Positions 44,686 through 53,690 of a stretch of DNA of 64,000 nt are shown here, one piece after another; within the stretch, counting starts at the first letter, position 1, and each line of letters starts with the position of its first letter. Below the pieces are notes generated by a model. The model saw only the letters and a program-made list of their open reading frames with translations, ran no database searches and was not told the DNA's origin. The stretch lies in the NCBI RefSeq assembly GCF_050379415.1, contig NZ_JBNRLS010000004.1, positions 517,403 through 581,402 of the forward strand. Direction: 5' to 3'. Origin of the DNA: Marinobacter sp050379415 (GTDB lineage: Bacteria > Pseudomonadota > Gammaproteobacteria > Pseudomonadales > Oleiphilaceae). The position numbers were made by a program, and so were the translations under genes.

Positions 44686-45765
44686 ATGAACAAATTCTAT
44701 TCACTGGCCCTCAAAGAGGTCAGACCGGAAACAAGAAACGCGGTAACCCTGTCTTTTGACGTACCGGAAGACCTGTCCGACAAGTTCTCCTACAAGCAGG
44801 GCCAGCACCTGGTGGTGAGAACCAAGCTGGACGGTGAGGAAGTACGGCGCTCCTACTCCATCTGCAACAGCGTCAACGACCATGAGTTGCGCATTGCGGT
44901 CAAGAAGATTCCCGGAGGCCGTTTCTCTACCTTTGCCAACGAACAGCTCAAGCCGGGCCAGACACTGGAAGTGATGCCTCCCCAGGGCCATTTCTCTGTA
45001 GACCTGGACCCCGAGCGCGAAGGCAACTACCTGGCGGTGGCTGCCGGCAGTGGCATCACGCCGATCCTGTCGATTGTGAAGACCACGCTGGAAACCGAGC
45101 CCAAGAGCGAGGTCACGCTGTTCTATGGCAACAAGGCCACCAGCAACACCATGTTCCGGGACGAGCTCCAGGACCTGAAGAACGAGTACATGTCCCGCCT
45201 GAACCTGGTGTATATCTTCACCCGGGAAGAGCAGGACATCGACCTCTACAACGGCCGGATCGATCACGACAAGTGTGACGCCCTGTTCGATCACTGGATC
45301 GATGCCAAGGCACTCACCGCGGCCTTCATCTGTGGTCCCCAGGCGATGACCGAGACCGTCCGCGACTCGCTGGCCCGCCACGGCCTGGACAAGAGCAAGA
45401 TCCACTACGAGCTGTTCACACCGGCCGGTGGTGTACCCCAGTCCAGGAAAGACCGGGATCCGTCCCACGTGGACCCGCAGTCTATCAGCGAAGTGACCGT
45501 GATTGCCGACGGCCGTTCCCTGACCTTCCCGCTGGTTCGCGACACCAAGAGCATCCTGGATGCCGGTAATGAGGAAGGCGCGGACCTGCCCTACTCGTGC
45601 AAGGCTGGCGTCTGCTCCACCTGCCGCGCCAAGGTCGTGGAAGGTGAAGTGGAAATGGACCAGAACTTCGCCCTGGAGGATTACGAGGTCGAAGCCGGCT
45701 ACGTGCTCTCCTGCCAGTGCTATCCGATCAGCGACAAGGTGGTTCTCGACTACGACGAGATGTAG
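44686..45765 (+). CDS. paaE: Phenylacetyl-CoA epoxidase reductase PaaE
   Basis: The 359-residue NAD(P)H reductase passes electrons to PaaA. The FAD domain has VRRSYSICNS and AVAAGSGITPILSIVKT for NAD(P)H; a C-terminal plant-type 2Fe-2S domain has YSCKAGVCSTC (C-x4-C-x2-C) and a fourth Cys in VLSCQC. It is the last gene of paaABCDE. A perfect hairpin lies between it and paaZ. Confidence 0.95.
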   Translation: MNKFYSLALKEVRPETRNAVTLSFDVPEDLSDKFSYKQGQHLVVRTKLDGEEVRRSYSICNSVNDHELRIAVKKIPGGRFSTFANEQLKPGQTLEVMPPQGHFSVDLDPEREGNYLAVAAGSGITPILSIVKTTLETEPKSEVTLFYGNKATSNTMFRDELQDLKNEYMSRLNLVYIFTREEQDIDLYNGRIDHDKCDALFDHWIDAKALTAAFICGPQAMTETVRDSLARHGLDKSKIHYELFTPAGGVPQSRKDRDPSHVDPQSISEVTVIADGRSLTFPLVRDTKSILDAGNEEGADLPYSCKAGVCSTCRAKVVEGEVEMDQNFALEDYEVEAGYVLSCQCYPISDKVVLDYDEM

Positions 45766-45793
45766 TCCCTTCCCACCCCAAAGCTACGAACGA

Positions 45794-45821
45794 GGCAAGT
45801 CCCGGGTAAACGGGACTTGCC
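45794..45821 (+). terminator. Perfect 11-bp hairpin between paaE and paaZ
   Basis: GGCAAGTCCCG (45794-45804) pairs fully with CGGGACTTGCC (45811-45821) around GGTAAA. Only TTCGTGTTTC follows, so it is a weak terminator or a processing and stability element that could lower paaZ expression relative to paaABCDE. Confidence 0.6.
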
Positions 45822-45851
45822 TTCGTGTTTCAGAAACGAATGGAGTTTCCC

Positions 45852-47897
45852 ATGTCAGTCCTGAAAAGTTTCATTGCCGGCCAATGGGTCGGTGAAAAAC
45901 CCGCCAAGGCGCTGCCCAGTGCCATCAATGGCGAGATCGTCGCCCATACCCACGACGACACCCTCGATTTCAAGAAAGCCGTGGAATATGGCCGCAAGGT
46001 CGGTGGCAAGAACCTGATGGCCATGGATTTCCAGGAACGTGCGCTGGCCCTGAAGGCCATGGCCATGTACCTGCAGGAGCACAAGAAGGAGCTGTACGCC
46101 CTGTCCATGCACACCGGTGCCAGCAAGGGCGATAACGGCATCGATATCGATGGCGGTTTCGGCACCCTGTTCTCCTACGCCAGCATGGGCCGCCGTGAAC
46201 TGCCGTCCGGCAACGTCGTACACGAAGGCCCGGTGATGCCCCTGGGCAAGAACAACCACTTCGCCGGCACCCATATCCTGGTGCCCCGCGGCGGTGTGGC
46301 AGTCCACATTGACGCCTACAACTTCCCGGTCTGGGGCATGCTGGAGAAATTCGCGCCCACGTTCCTGGCAGGTATGCCATGCATCGTGAAGCCGGCCACC
46401 TCCACCTGTTATGTCACCGAACTGGCCGTTCGTCTGATGCAGGAATCCGGTGCCCTGCCTGAGGGCGCCCTGCAGCTGATCATCGGCAGCACCGGCGACC
46501 TGTTCGATCACCTGGAAGAGCAGGACGTGGTCACCTTCACCGGCTCTGCCGCGACTGCCCGCAAGCTGCGCAACCATCCGAACATCATCAACCGGTCGAT
46601 TCCGTTCAACGCCGAGGCGGATTCTCTGAACAGCGCCATCCTGGCTCCGGACGTGACCCCCGAGCACGACGAGTTCGACGTGTTCGTGAAGGAAGTCGGC
46701 CGTGAAATGACCGCCAAGGCCGGTCAGAAGTGTACCGCTATCCGCCGGGTCCTGGTGCCGAAGGACCGTGTCGACGCGGTCTGCGAGAAGCTGAAAGAGC
46801 GGCTGTCGAAAGTCACCGTCGGCGATCCCTCCGTGGAAGGCGTACGCATGGGTGCCCTGGCCTCCCTCGACCAGCTGGAAGACGTCAAGGCCAACATCCA
46901 GGAACTGCTTAAGACCAGTGAACTGGTTGTCGGTGGTGACGGCAGCTTCAAGCCCACCGGCGACGGCACCGAGAAAGGCGCCTTTATCGAGCCGCACCTG
47001 CTGCTGTGCCGGAACCCGGAAAACGGCTGTGGCGCCCATGACATCGAAGCCTTTGGCCCGGTTGCCACCGTAATTCCCTACGACACCATCGAAGATGCGG
47101 TGGAGCTCTGCTCCAGGGGCCGGGGCTCGCTGGTCACTACCCTGACCACCCGCGATCCGGCCATTGCCGGCCGAATCGCCCCGTTGCTCGCCGCGTTCCA
47201 CGGCCGTCTGCACCTGCTGGACGCCGAAGCGGCCAAGGAATCCACGGGCCACGGCTCGCCCCTGCCCATGCTCAAGCATGGTGGCCCGGGTCGCGCCGGT
47301 GGCGGTGAGGAGCTGGGCGGTATCCGCGCGGTCCATCACTACCTGCAGCGGACCTCCATCCAGGGCTCCCCCACCATGCTGGCGGCCGTTACCCGCGAAT
47401 ACGTGCGCGGTGCCGATGTGATCGAAACCGAAGTGCATCCGTTCCGTCGCCATTTCGAAGACCTGCAGATCAACGAGTCGCTGCTGACTCACCGTCGCAC
47501 GGTCACCGAGGCGGACATCGTCAATTTCGGCTGCCTGTCCGGCGATCACTTCTACATGCACTTCGATGAGATTGCCGCGCGGGATTCGCAGTTCGGCAAG
47601 CGCATTGCCCATGGCTACTTCGTGCTGTCCGCTGCGGCGGGCCTGTTCGTCGACCCCGGCGAAGGTCCGGTACTGGCGAACTACGGCCTGGACACCCTGC
47701 GCTTCATCGAGCCGGTGGCCCCGGGCGATACCATCCGGGCGCGCCTGACCTGCAAGCGTAAGATCGATCAGGGTCGGACCTCTCCGGACGGACACCCCCA
47801 GGGTGTGGTGGTCTGGGATGTTCAGGTTACCAACCAGAACGACGAACTGGTTGCGAGCTACGACATCCTGACACTGGTTGCCAAACGTCCCCAGTAA
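45852..47897 (+). CDS. paaZ: Bifunctional oxepin-CoA hydrolase / 3-oxo-5,6-dehydrosuberyl-CoA semialdehyde dehydrogenase PaaZ
   Basis: The 681-residue fusion opens the oxepin ring and oxidises the aldehyde. The N-terminal ALDH domain (1-520) has VTFTGSAATARKLRNHP and the catalytic Cys in KAGQKCTAIRRVLVP. The C-terminal MaoC-like hydratase domain (about 540-680) has FGCLSGDHFYMHFDEIAA and HGYFVLSAAAGLF. I chose the ATG at 45852 with GGAG seven bases upstream; a longer frame adds nine residues. Length matches E. coli PaaZ (681). Confidence 0.95.
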   Translation: MSVLKSFIAGQWVGEKPAKALPSAINGEIVAHTHDDTLDFKKAVEYGRKVGGKNLMAMDFQERALALKAMAMYLQEHKKELYALSMHTGASKGDNGIDIDGGFGTLFSYASMGRRELPSGNVVHEGPVMPLGKNNHFAGTHILVPRGGVAVHIDAYNFPVWGMLEKFAPTFLAGMPCIVKPATSTCYVTELAVRLMQESGALPEGALQLIIGSTGDLFDHLEEQDVVTFTGSAATARKLRNHPNIINRSIPFNAEADSLNSAILAPDVTPEHDEFDVFVKEVGREMTAKAGQKCTAIRRVLVPKDRVDAVCEKLKERLSKVTVGDPSVEGVRMGALASLDQLEDVKANIQELLKTSELVVGGDGSFKPTGDGTEKGAFIEPHLLLCRNPENGCGAHDIEAFGPVATVIPYDTIEDAVELCSRGRGSLVTTLTTRDPAIAGRIAPLLAAFHGRLHLLDAEAAKESTGHGSPLPMLKHGGPGRAGGGEELGGIRAVHHYLQRTSIQGSPTMLAAVTREYVRGADVIETEVHPFRRHFEDLQINESLLTHRRTVTEADIVNFGCLSGDHFYMHFDEIAARDSQFGKRIAHGYFVLSAAAGLFVDPGEGPVLANYGLDTLRFIEPVAPGDTIRARLTCKRKIDQGRTSPDGHPQGVVVWDVQVTNQNDELVASYDILTLVAKRPQ

Positions 47898-47956
47898 TAC
47901 TGGGGGCGTATCCGGCCTGCCACCCGTTGGACCCGAACGGCAGGCCGGAGGCAAAC

Positions 47957-47995
47957 AAAAAGGGGACAGGCCAAAAGCCTGTCCCCTTTTCTGTT
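47957..47995. terminator. Bidirectional terminator between paaZ and the LivF-like gene
   Basis: GGGGACAGGC (47962-47971) pairs with GCCTGTCCCC (47977-47986) around CAAAA. Four or more A lie on the left and TTTTCTGTTT on the right, so it can end both the plus-strand paaZ and the minus-strand hemerythrin-LivF transcripts. Confidence 0.9.
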
Positions 47996-48026
47996 TCCGT
48001 CTGGCGGATTCCGTCCGGCGGAAGGC

Positions 48027-49391
48027 TTACATGCCCAGGTAGGCCTCCCGGACCTTCTCGTTACTGAGCAGCTCCCGACCGGTACCCTCAATGACCACCT
48101 TGCCGGTTTCCAGCACGTAACCCCGGTCGGCCAGGGCCAGCGCCTGGGATGCGTTCTGCTCCACCAGGAAGATGGTGATGCCCTCTTCCTTCAGCTCCTT
48201 GATGATATCGAAGATCTCCTCGATGATCAGCGGCGCCAGGCCCATGCTCGGCTCGTCCAGTAGCAAGAGCTTCGGCCTCGCCATCAGGGCTCGTCCCATG
48301 GCCAGCATCTGCTGCTGACCACCGGAGAGTTCCCCGGCGAGGTTGTGGCGCTTCTGGCGCAGGATCGGGAACTTGGTGTACATCCGCTCCAGGTCATCTT
48401 CCACTTCCTGACTGCGGCCACGGGTATAGGCCCCCAGCAGCAAGTTGTCGTGCACTGACAGGTCCTTGAACACCTGACGACCCTCCGGCACCTGGACGAT
48501 GCCCTCAGCCACCCGCTGGTCGGCCTGAACCTTTGCCAGATCCTTGCCCTGGTAGACCATGCTGCCACGATCCATCGGCTGCAGGCCGGAGATGCTCATC
48601 AGCAGTGTGGACTTGCCGGCACCATTGGCGCCCACCAGCGACACAATCTCGCCACTGTTGATGCTGATATCGATGTCGTGCAGCACCTCAATCTGGCCGT
48701 AGGAGGTGGCCAGACCCTTGATCGCCAGCATTTCCTCCCTGGCGTGGGGCGCGGTGACCTGCTCGGCATGCTTGAGGCCAAGACCGCCAAAGCGCTCCGG
48801 GGTATAACTGATGATCTCGTGGCGCAGCTCCCGGAATTCTTCCCGGACCCGTTCGCCGAACAGGGGATCGTTCTCGATGTCCCTGGCTTCAATGATCTGT
48901 TCCCAGTCCTCATCAGACAGCACCTTGCGGGCACGGGGAATCACCACCCCTTCTTCCTTGCGGATGTGCTTGCGCAGGGCTTCGGTGAACCGGGCCAGGG
49001 CGTGACTGAACTCTTCCCGGCCTTCCGGCCAGTTTTCCATGCAGGTGGTCAGCAGCTGGCGAAGCTCCATCAGCTTCTCGTGACCCACCAGATATCCCTT
49101 GGAAAGCTTCTCCAGCAGCGGCAGCGACTCCGGGTGCTTGGCGCCCAGGCGCTTGTAGAGTTCGATGTCCGTCGGCGTCGAGTGCACCCGCTCGGAAAAG
49201 TGCTCGATGTAATCGAAGATCTTGGTGAACAGGCGCTCATCCGGCCGTTGTTCATTGATGTTCATGTCACTGAGCAGCTGGTCCAGCAGGTCCAGGATGC
49301 GCCAGAGCGCCTGATGCTCGTGAACAATGATGCGCACTGCCTGCTCGCTGCGGGACTGGGCAGGCGCCATTTCGGTCTGTTGCTCGCTCAT
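48027..49391 (-). CDS. Hemerythrin-like domain fused to LivF-type ABC ATPase
   Basis: The 454-residue protein has two parts. Residues about 15-160 are a helical bundle with the hemerythrin-type ligands: H24/H26 (IIVHEHQALW), H64 and H70 (YIEHFSERVHSTPTDIE), H104 (VGHEKL) and H142/E146 (RKHIRKEEGVVIP), an HHE-like diiron or O2-sensing fold. Residues 221-454 are a complete LivF ATPase: Walker A GANGAGKST (254-262), signature LSGGQQQM, Walker B LLLLDEPS. An internal ATG (48731) lies two bases after GGAGG, so a free LivF might also be made. It is the last gene of livKHMGF, next to paaZ. Confidence 0.9.
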   Translation of the reverse strand: MSEQQTEMAPAQSRSEQAVRIIVHEHQALWRILDLLDQLLSDMNINEQRPDERLFTKIFDYIEHFSERVHSTPTDIELYKRLGAKHPESLPLLEKLSKGYLVGHEKLMELRQLLTTCMENWPEGREEFSHALARFTEALRKHIRKEEGVVIPRARKVLSDEDWEQIIEARDIENDPLFGERVREEFRELRHEIISYTPERFGGLGLKHAEQVTAPHAREEMLAIKGLATSYGQIEVLHDIDISINSGEIVSLVGANGAGKSTLLMSISGLQPMDRGSMVYQGKDLAKVQADQRVAEGIVQVPEGRQVFKDLSVHDNLLLGAYTRGRSQEVEDDLERMYTKFPILRQKRHNLAGELSGGQQQMLAMGRALMARPKLLLLDEPSMGLAPLIIEEIFDIIKELKEEGITIFLVEQNASQALALADRGYVLETGKVVIEGTGRELLSNEKVREAYLGM

Positions 49392-49408
49392 TTGAAATGT
49401 CTCCTTGC

Positions 49409-50167
49409 TCAGCCGCCCAGGTAGGCAGCGATGACGTCCGGATTGTTGCGGATTTCTTCAGGTGTACCTTCCGCCAATACACGCCCGTAGTTGAGTACCA
49501 GCAGGCGGTCGGAAATCCCCATGACCAGCTTCATGTCATGCTCGACCAGCATGACGGTCGTCCCCTGGTCGGCAATCTTCCGGATCAGTTTTTCCAGCGC
49601 CGCAGTTTCAACGGCGTTGAGGCCGGCAGCCGGCTCATCCAGCAGGATGACCTTGGGTTCCGCCGCCAGGGCACGGGCAATCTCCAGCCGCTTGAGAGCG
49701 CCGTAGGACATTGCCGAGGCCTCGGTATCGAGGTAATCGCCACAGCCAACGAATTCCATCAGTTCCGCAGCGCGCTCACGGCAGGATTCCTCATCCCGAA
49801 GCAGGGACGGCAAACGGAACAACGTGGTGAACAGGTTACTGCGAAGCTTCAGGTGCCGCCCGAGCATCACGTTCTCGATAGCCGACATGTTCATGCAGAT
49901 CTGCATCTGCTGGAAAGTACGGCACATACCGCGCTCGGCCAACTCGTTCGGCTCGAGTTTCGCGGTACTCTCGCCCTTGAGGCGGATCTCGCCCTTGGTT
50001 GGGGTATAGAGCCCTGAAATCAGGTTGAACAGGGTGGTTTTACCGGCACCATTGGGGCCGATCACCGAATACACCTGGCCGGCTTCCACCGAGAAGGACA
50101 CTCCTTCCACCGCATGGACCCCACCGAATGCCTTGTCCAGGCCTTTTACTTCTATCAGTGCGCTCAT
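49409..50167 (-). CDS. livG: ABC transporter ATP-binding protein, LivG type
   Basis: The 252-residue ATPase has Walker A GPNGAGKTT, Q loop, signature MSYGALKRLEIARAL and Walker B VILLDEPAAGLN, with the long LivG insert containing GMCRTFQQMQICMNM and the closing VIAAYLGG. It energises import through LivHM. It overlaps livM by four bases (ATGA). The usual LSGGQ is read as MSYGALKR, as in many LivG proteins. The substrate may be an aromatic acid or amino acid and not a branched-chain one. Confidence 0.93.
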   Translation of the reverse strand: MSALIEVKGLDKAFGGVHAVEGVSFSVEAGQVYSVIGPNGAGKTTLFNLISGLYTPTKGEIRLKGESTAKLEPNELAERGMCRTFQQMQICMNMSAIENVMLGRHLKLRSNLFTTLFRLPSLLRDEESCRERAAELMEFVGCGDYLDTEASAMSYGALKRLEIARALAAEPKVILLDEPAAGLNAVETAALEKLIRKIADQGTTVMLVEHDMKLVMGISDRLLVLNYGRVLAEGTPEEIRNNPDVIAAYLGG

Positions 50168-51171
50168 GCCTGACCTCCCGCCTTTTTCTTCATCCGCTTA
50201 CCGACAGCCATCTGGATAGTGGGCAGCAGGCCCTTGGGCATGAAGATCATGGTGAGCATCAGGATCGCACCGAACATGACGGTTTCCAGCTCCTGGAAAT
50301 CCGCCAGCACCTGGGGCAGGAGCTTGAGCACCACCGCACCGAGGATAACGCCCATGGTGGACCCCATACCGCCGAGCACCACCATGGTGATAAACAGGAT
50401 GGAGAAATCGAACCCGGCCACCGCGGGCGTGATGAAGCCCTGGAAATGGGCGTACAGGCTGCCCATGGCACTGGCATAGATCGCTGAAACCACGAACACC
50501 AGACTCTTGTAACGGGCAGTATCGACACCCACCACACGGGCGGCCACTTCCGACCCGTGCACCGAGCGCAGCGCCCGGCCGATGGGCGAATCAATCAGGT
50601 TCTGGGCGAGCCAGACCGCAACCAGCAATACCACCGCTGCAAACAGGTACCAGGCTTCACTGCCATTGAGCTCCATGCCGAGCAGGTTATAGCTGCCGAA
50701 CGGACTCAATTCCCAACCAAAGACGGTGAAGGCCGGCACCGGCATACCATCCGGGCCACCGGTCAGCGCTCGTTCGTTGTTAAGGATGATTGCGATGATG
50801 AAGCCGACCGCGAGCGTCGCCATGGACAGGTAGTGCCCCTTCAGTCGCAGGATCGGGCGGCCCACAATCCAGGCCACGATACCCACCAGAATCGCGCCGA
50901 CCACCAGCGCGGGCACCGAGGACCAGCCATAATTGCTGGTCATGATGCCAGTAAAATAGGCACCGAGGCCGAAGAAGCCGGCATGCCCAAGGCTGATCTG
51001 GCCGGCAAACCCGACCAGCAGGTTCAGGCCCACCACCGTGGCGGCGATGATCGCCATCTGGGTGGCCAGGTCATAATGGAACGGGTTGTTCAGGAACAAC
51101 GGCAGGGCGAACAGGATAACCGCCAGAATGATCAGGTCCCGCAGCCGCATTTGCATGAATCTATTCAACAT
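50164..51171 (-). CDS. livM: ABC transporter permease, LivM type
   Basis: The 335-residue polytopic permease has about nine membrane segments with the conserved GLNLLVGFAGQISLGHAGFFGLGAY cytoplasmic loop (split here by TM) and GRALRSVHGSEVAARVVGVD, the EAA-like motif that contacts the ATPase. It starts two bases after the livH stop. Confidence 0.93.
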   Translation of the reverse strand: MLNRFMQMRLRDLIILAVILFALPLFLNNPFHYDLATQMAIIAATVVGLNLLVGFAGQISLGHAGFFGLGAYFTGIMTSNYGWSSVPALVVGAILVGIVAWIVGRPILRLKGHYLSMATLAVGFIIAIILNNERALTGGPDGMPVPAFTVFGWELSPFGSYNLLGMELNGSEAWYLFAAVVLLVAVWLAQNLIDSPIGRALRSVHGSEVAARVVGVDTARYKSLVFVVSAIYASAMGSLYAHFQGFITPAVAGFDFSILFITMVVLGGMGSTMGVILGAVVLKLLPQVLADFQELETVMFGAILMLTMIFMPKGLLPTIQMAVGKRMKKKAGGQA

Positions 51172-51173
51172 GA

Positions 51174-52049
51174 TTAAACCCTCTCCACGACCTTGGCGCC
51201 AAACAGACCGCGCGGCATGAAGAACAGCACGATGAGAATCATGGAGAACGCCACGGCGTCCTTGTAGTCAGAGGAGATGTAGCCAGCAGCCATGGCCTCG
51301 ACTATACCCAGCAACAGACCACCGACAACGGCACCCATACCGCTGCCCAGCCCGCCGATGGCGGCGGCAACAAAGCCTTTGAGGCCGAGCATGATGCCGA
51401 TGTCATAGGAGGTGAAGGTAATGGGTGCCACCACTATCCCGGCGACGGAGCCGAGCACTGCGGAAACGAGGAATGCCAGCATCAGCACCAGCTGGGTACG
51501 GATACCCACCAGACGCGCAGCTTCCTTATTCATCGAAGTGGCGAGGATCGCCTTACCGATCAGCGTACGGGTGAAGAACAGGACCAGGCCGACCACAAGG
51601 ATCGCGCCGATACCCAGAACCCACAGGCTCTGGCTGTTAAGGACTGCGCCAAAGACGCGGATCGGTTCGTCGCTGCTGAAATTCTGCATGACGTGGTATT
51701 CCTTGCCCCAGACCAGCTGGGCAAGACCACGAATAAAAATGGAGGCACCGATCGTGATAATAATCAGCGTAACCACGTCCGCCTGTTTCGCGGGCGCGAT
51801 GGCAAAACGCTGAAGCAGGATACCGAGAACACCGGCAAGCAACACGGCCAGGATGATGGCAAGCACCATGGGCACGCCCATCGCCGTGAGAGAAACGGTC
51901 GCCATGCCGCCGATCATCAGGAATTCACCCTGGGCAAAGTTGATCACGTGGCTGGCGTTATAAATGAGAGTAAATCCGAGGGCTATCAGGGCATAAGTAG
52001 CACCAATAGTGATCCCGGTAAAGAGATACTGGAGGAATTCTGAAAACAT
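51174..52049 (-). CDS. livH: ABC transporter permease, LivH type
   Basis: The 291-residue permease has about eight membrane segments. GLTLIYNASHVINFAQGEFLM-like text is conserved (here ALGFTLIYNASHVINFAQGE), and RTLIGKAILATSMNKEAARLVG is the coupling loop. GGLGSGMGAVVGGLLLGIVEA is the typical late helix. It lies between the binding-protein gene and livM; the Shine-Dalgarno sequence is weak. Confidence 0.93.
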   Translation of the reverse strand: MFSEFLQYLFTGITIGATYALIALGFTLIYNASHVINFAQGEFLMIGGMATVSLTAMGVPMVLAIILAVLLAGVLGILLQRFAIAPAKQADVVTLIIITIGASIFIRGLAQLVWGKEYHVMQNFSSDEPIRVFGAVLNSQSLWVLGIGAILVVGLVLFFTRTLIGKAILATSMNKEAARLVGIRTQLVLMLAFLVSAVLGSVAGIVVAPITFTSYDIGIMLGLKGFVAAAIGGLGSGMGAVVGGLLLGIVEAMAAGYISSDYKDAVAFSMILIVLFFMPRGLFGAKVVERV

Positions 52050-52125
52050 AGCCGTGGTTCCGGTCGGACAGCGTTCGCCCGCCCCTGACCGGGACGGGCA
52101 AACGGTTTACTGCTTGATGGACAGA

Positions 52126-53280
52126 TCAGTTAATGAGCTTCCACTCGCCGTTCTGGACTTCCAGGATGCGGAAGGAGTCAGCGTCGAGGCCGTTGTGGTC
52201 TTCCGGCGACATGTTGAAGACACCGGTCACGCCCACATAGCCCTGGATGTTTTCCAGTGCTTCACGCACGGCTTCCTTGTCGGTGGAGCCGGCGGCTTCA
52301 ATGGCCTGGACTGCCAGCATCAGGCCGTCATAGGCGTAGGCACCGAAGGTGGACACCTTGGAATCCCAGCGAGCCTCATACTCGGCCTTGTAGTCCTGCA
52401 CGACCTTTTTCTGGGGATCATCTTCCGGCAGGGAATCCGGTACCAGCAGCGGAGAAGCCGGCAGACGCAGGCCCTCGGCGGCATCACCCGCGAGTTCCAG
52501 GAAGCTGTCCGAAGCAACACCATGGGACTGGTAGAACGGAAGCTCCATACCCAGCTGGTCGTAGTTGCGGGTCACGATGGCCGGACCCTGGCCGAAACCG
52601 AAGTTCAGTACAGCCTCGACACCGTCGGTGTTACGGATGTTGGTGAGCTGGGCGGTCATGTCGGTATCGGAGCCGCTGTAGGTCACATCGGCCACTACTT
52701 CCATGCCCATCTGCTCAACCACTTCCAGAGTCTGGGTGCGACCGGAACTACCGAAACCACCGGTACCGGAAATCAGGCCGAAGCGGGTAATACCACGGTC
52801 TTTCATGTCGGTCAGGATCCGCTCTGCCGCCATGCGATCAGTTTGTGGAGTTTTGAATACCCACTTCTTCACCGGGTTGGTAATCACCACGGCACCCGCC
52901 AGGGAGATGAACGGTACCTTGGCCTGCTCTACCAGGGGCACGGCCGCCATGGTAGCGCCGGTAGTACTGCCACCGACGATGATATCGACACGGTCGGAAC
53001 GGATCAGACGGCTGGCAAAGTTACGGGCGTTGGAAGCATTACCCACGTCATCGTAGTGGATCAGCTCCAGCTGGCGCCCCAGAACGCCACCCTCTTCGTT
53101 GATTTTTTCGACGTACATTTCCAGAGTTTTCAGTTCCGGATCCCCCAGGAAGGAGGCGGGGCCGGTTACTGACAGGAACGAACCGATCTTGATCGGCTCT
53201 GCAGCCTGGGCACTCATGACCAGACCTGCGGCAGCGATAGCCGCAAATTTTCCCGTGCGACGCAGAATTGTCTTAAGCAT
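52126..53280 (-). CDS. Periplasmic substrate-binding protein, LivK type
   Basis: The 384-residue type I binding protein has a signal peptide cleaved at about SAQAAEP and the Leu-Ile-Val-binding lobe: IKIGSFLSVTGPASFLGDPE, IIVGGSTTGATMAAVPLVEQAK and the hinge GLISGTGGFGSSGRTQ. The ATG at 53280 with GGGAG upstream is chosen over a longer frame from 53328. It precedes livHMGF and is divergent from paaX. Given the paa context its ligand may be phenylacetate or an aromatic acid; this is inferred. Confidence 0.9.
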   Translation of the reverse strand: MLKTILRRTGKFAAIAAAGLVMSAQAAEPIKIGSFLSVTGPASFLGDPELKTLEMYVEKINEEGGVLGRQLELIHYDDVGNASNARNFASRLIRSDRVDIIVGGSTTGATMAAVPLVEQAKVPFISLAGAVVITNPVKKWVFKTPQTDRMAAERILTDMKDRGITRFGLISGTGGFGSSGRTQTLEVVEQMGMEVVADVTYSGSDTDMTAQLTNIRNTDGVEAVLNFGFGQGPAIVTRNYDQLGMELPFYQSHGVASDSFLELAGDAAEGLRLPASPLLVPDSLPEDDPQKKVVQDYKAEYEARWDSKVSTFGAYAYDGLMLAVQAIEAAGSTDKEAVREALENIQGYVGVTGVFNMSPEDHNGLDADSFRILEVQNGEWKLIN

Positions 53281-53690
53281 TGTTTTTGTTCTCCCGAATT
53301 GTGCGGGGCTTGCTTGCCCCCCATCCATTGCTCAGAAGTAAAACAACGATCGAGAGCCTGGCTCTGACTTCTGTGTCATTTCAGTCACCCTTCGACCCGT
53401 TGTCAGCCTTATATTTGTGTGTTCATCCCTGATCCATCAGATCCCTGAACTTCATCACCAGCAAAATTCGATACCGTTGACGAATATCAATGGACATTAT
53501 TGTATCATAATATCCGTGTCAACCGATTTGGTTGACTACCTGACAGGTTCTCACAGTAAAGCCGACCATGGTCCAAGGCGCCAGTCAGGTGGCACAGCAC
53601 TGAATGCTTTACGTGACACACAGGAACCGCATAATACGTATCAGATATGTAATTCCTGATATTTGATAACCGATAATCGACAAGAAGCCT
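53281..53690. promoter_or_regulatory. Divergent livK-paaX control region
   Basis: This 410-base region has no supported gene. GATAC (53470-53474) and GTATC (53502-53506) form an inverted repeat with a 27-base spacer, and a TTGACGAATATCAAT (53477-53491) resembles TTGACGGGTATCAAT at the paaG promoter (36063-36077). A second GTATCA is at 53638-53643. On the minus strand TTGACA (53522-53517) may be the livK -35, with a poor -10. The pattern is consistent with PaaX binding and autoregulation, not proven. Confidence 0.5.

Noticed and set aside
45855..47954. 699-codon minus-strand open frame opposite paaZ
   Set aside because: It is antisense to a full-length PaaZ and its translation shows no recognisable domain.
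53417..53659. 80-codon frame in the livK-paaX gap
   Set aside because: There is no Shine-Dalgarno sequence and it crosses the probable operators; composition is non-coding.
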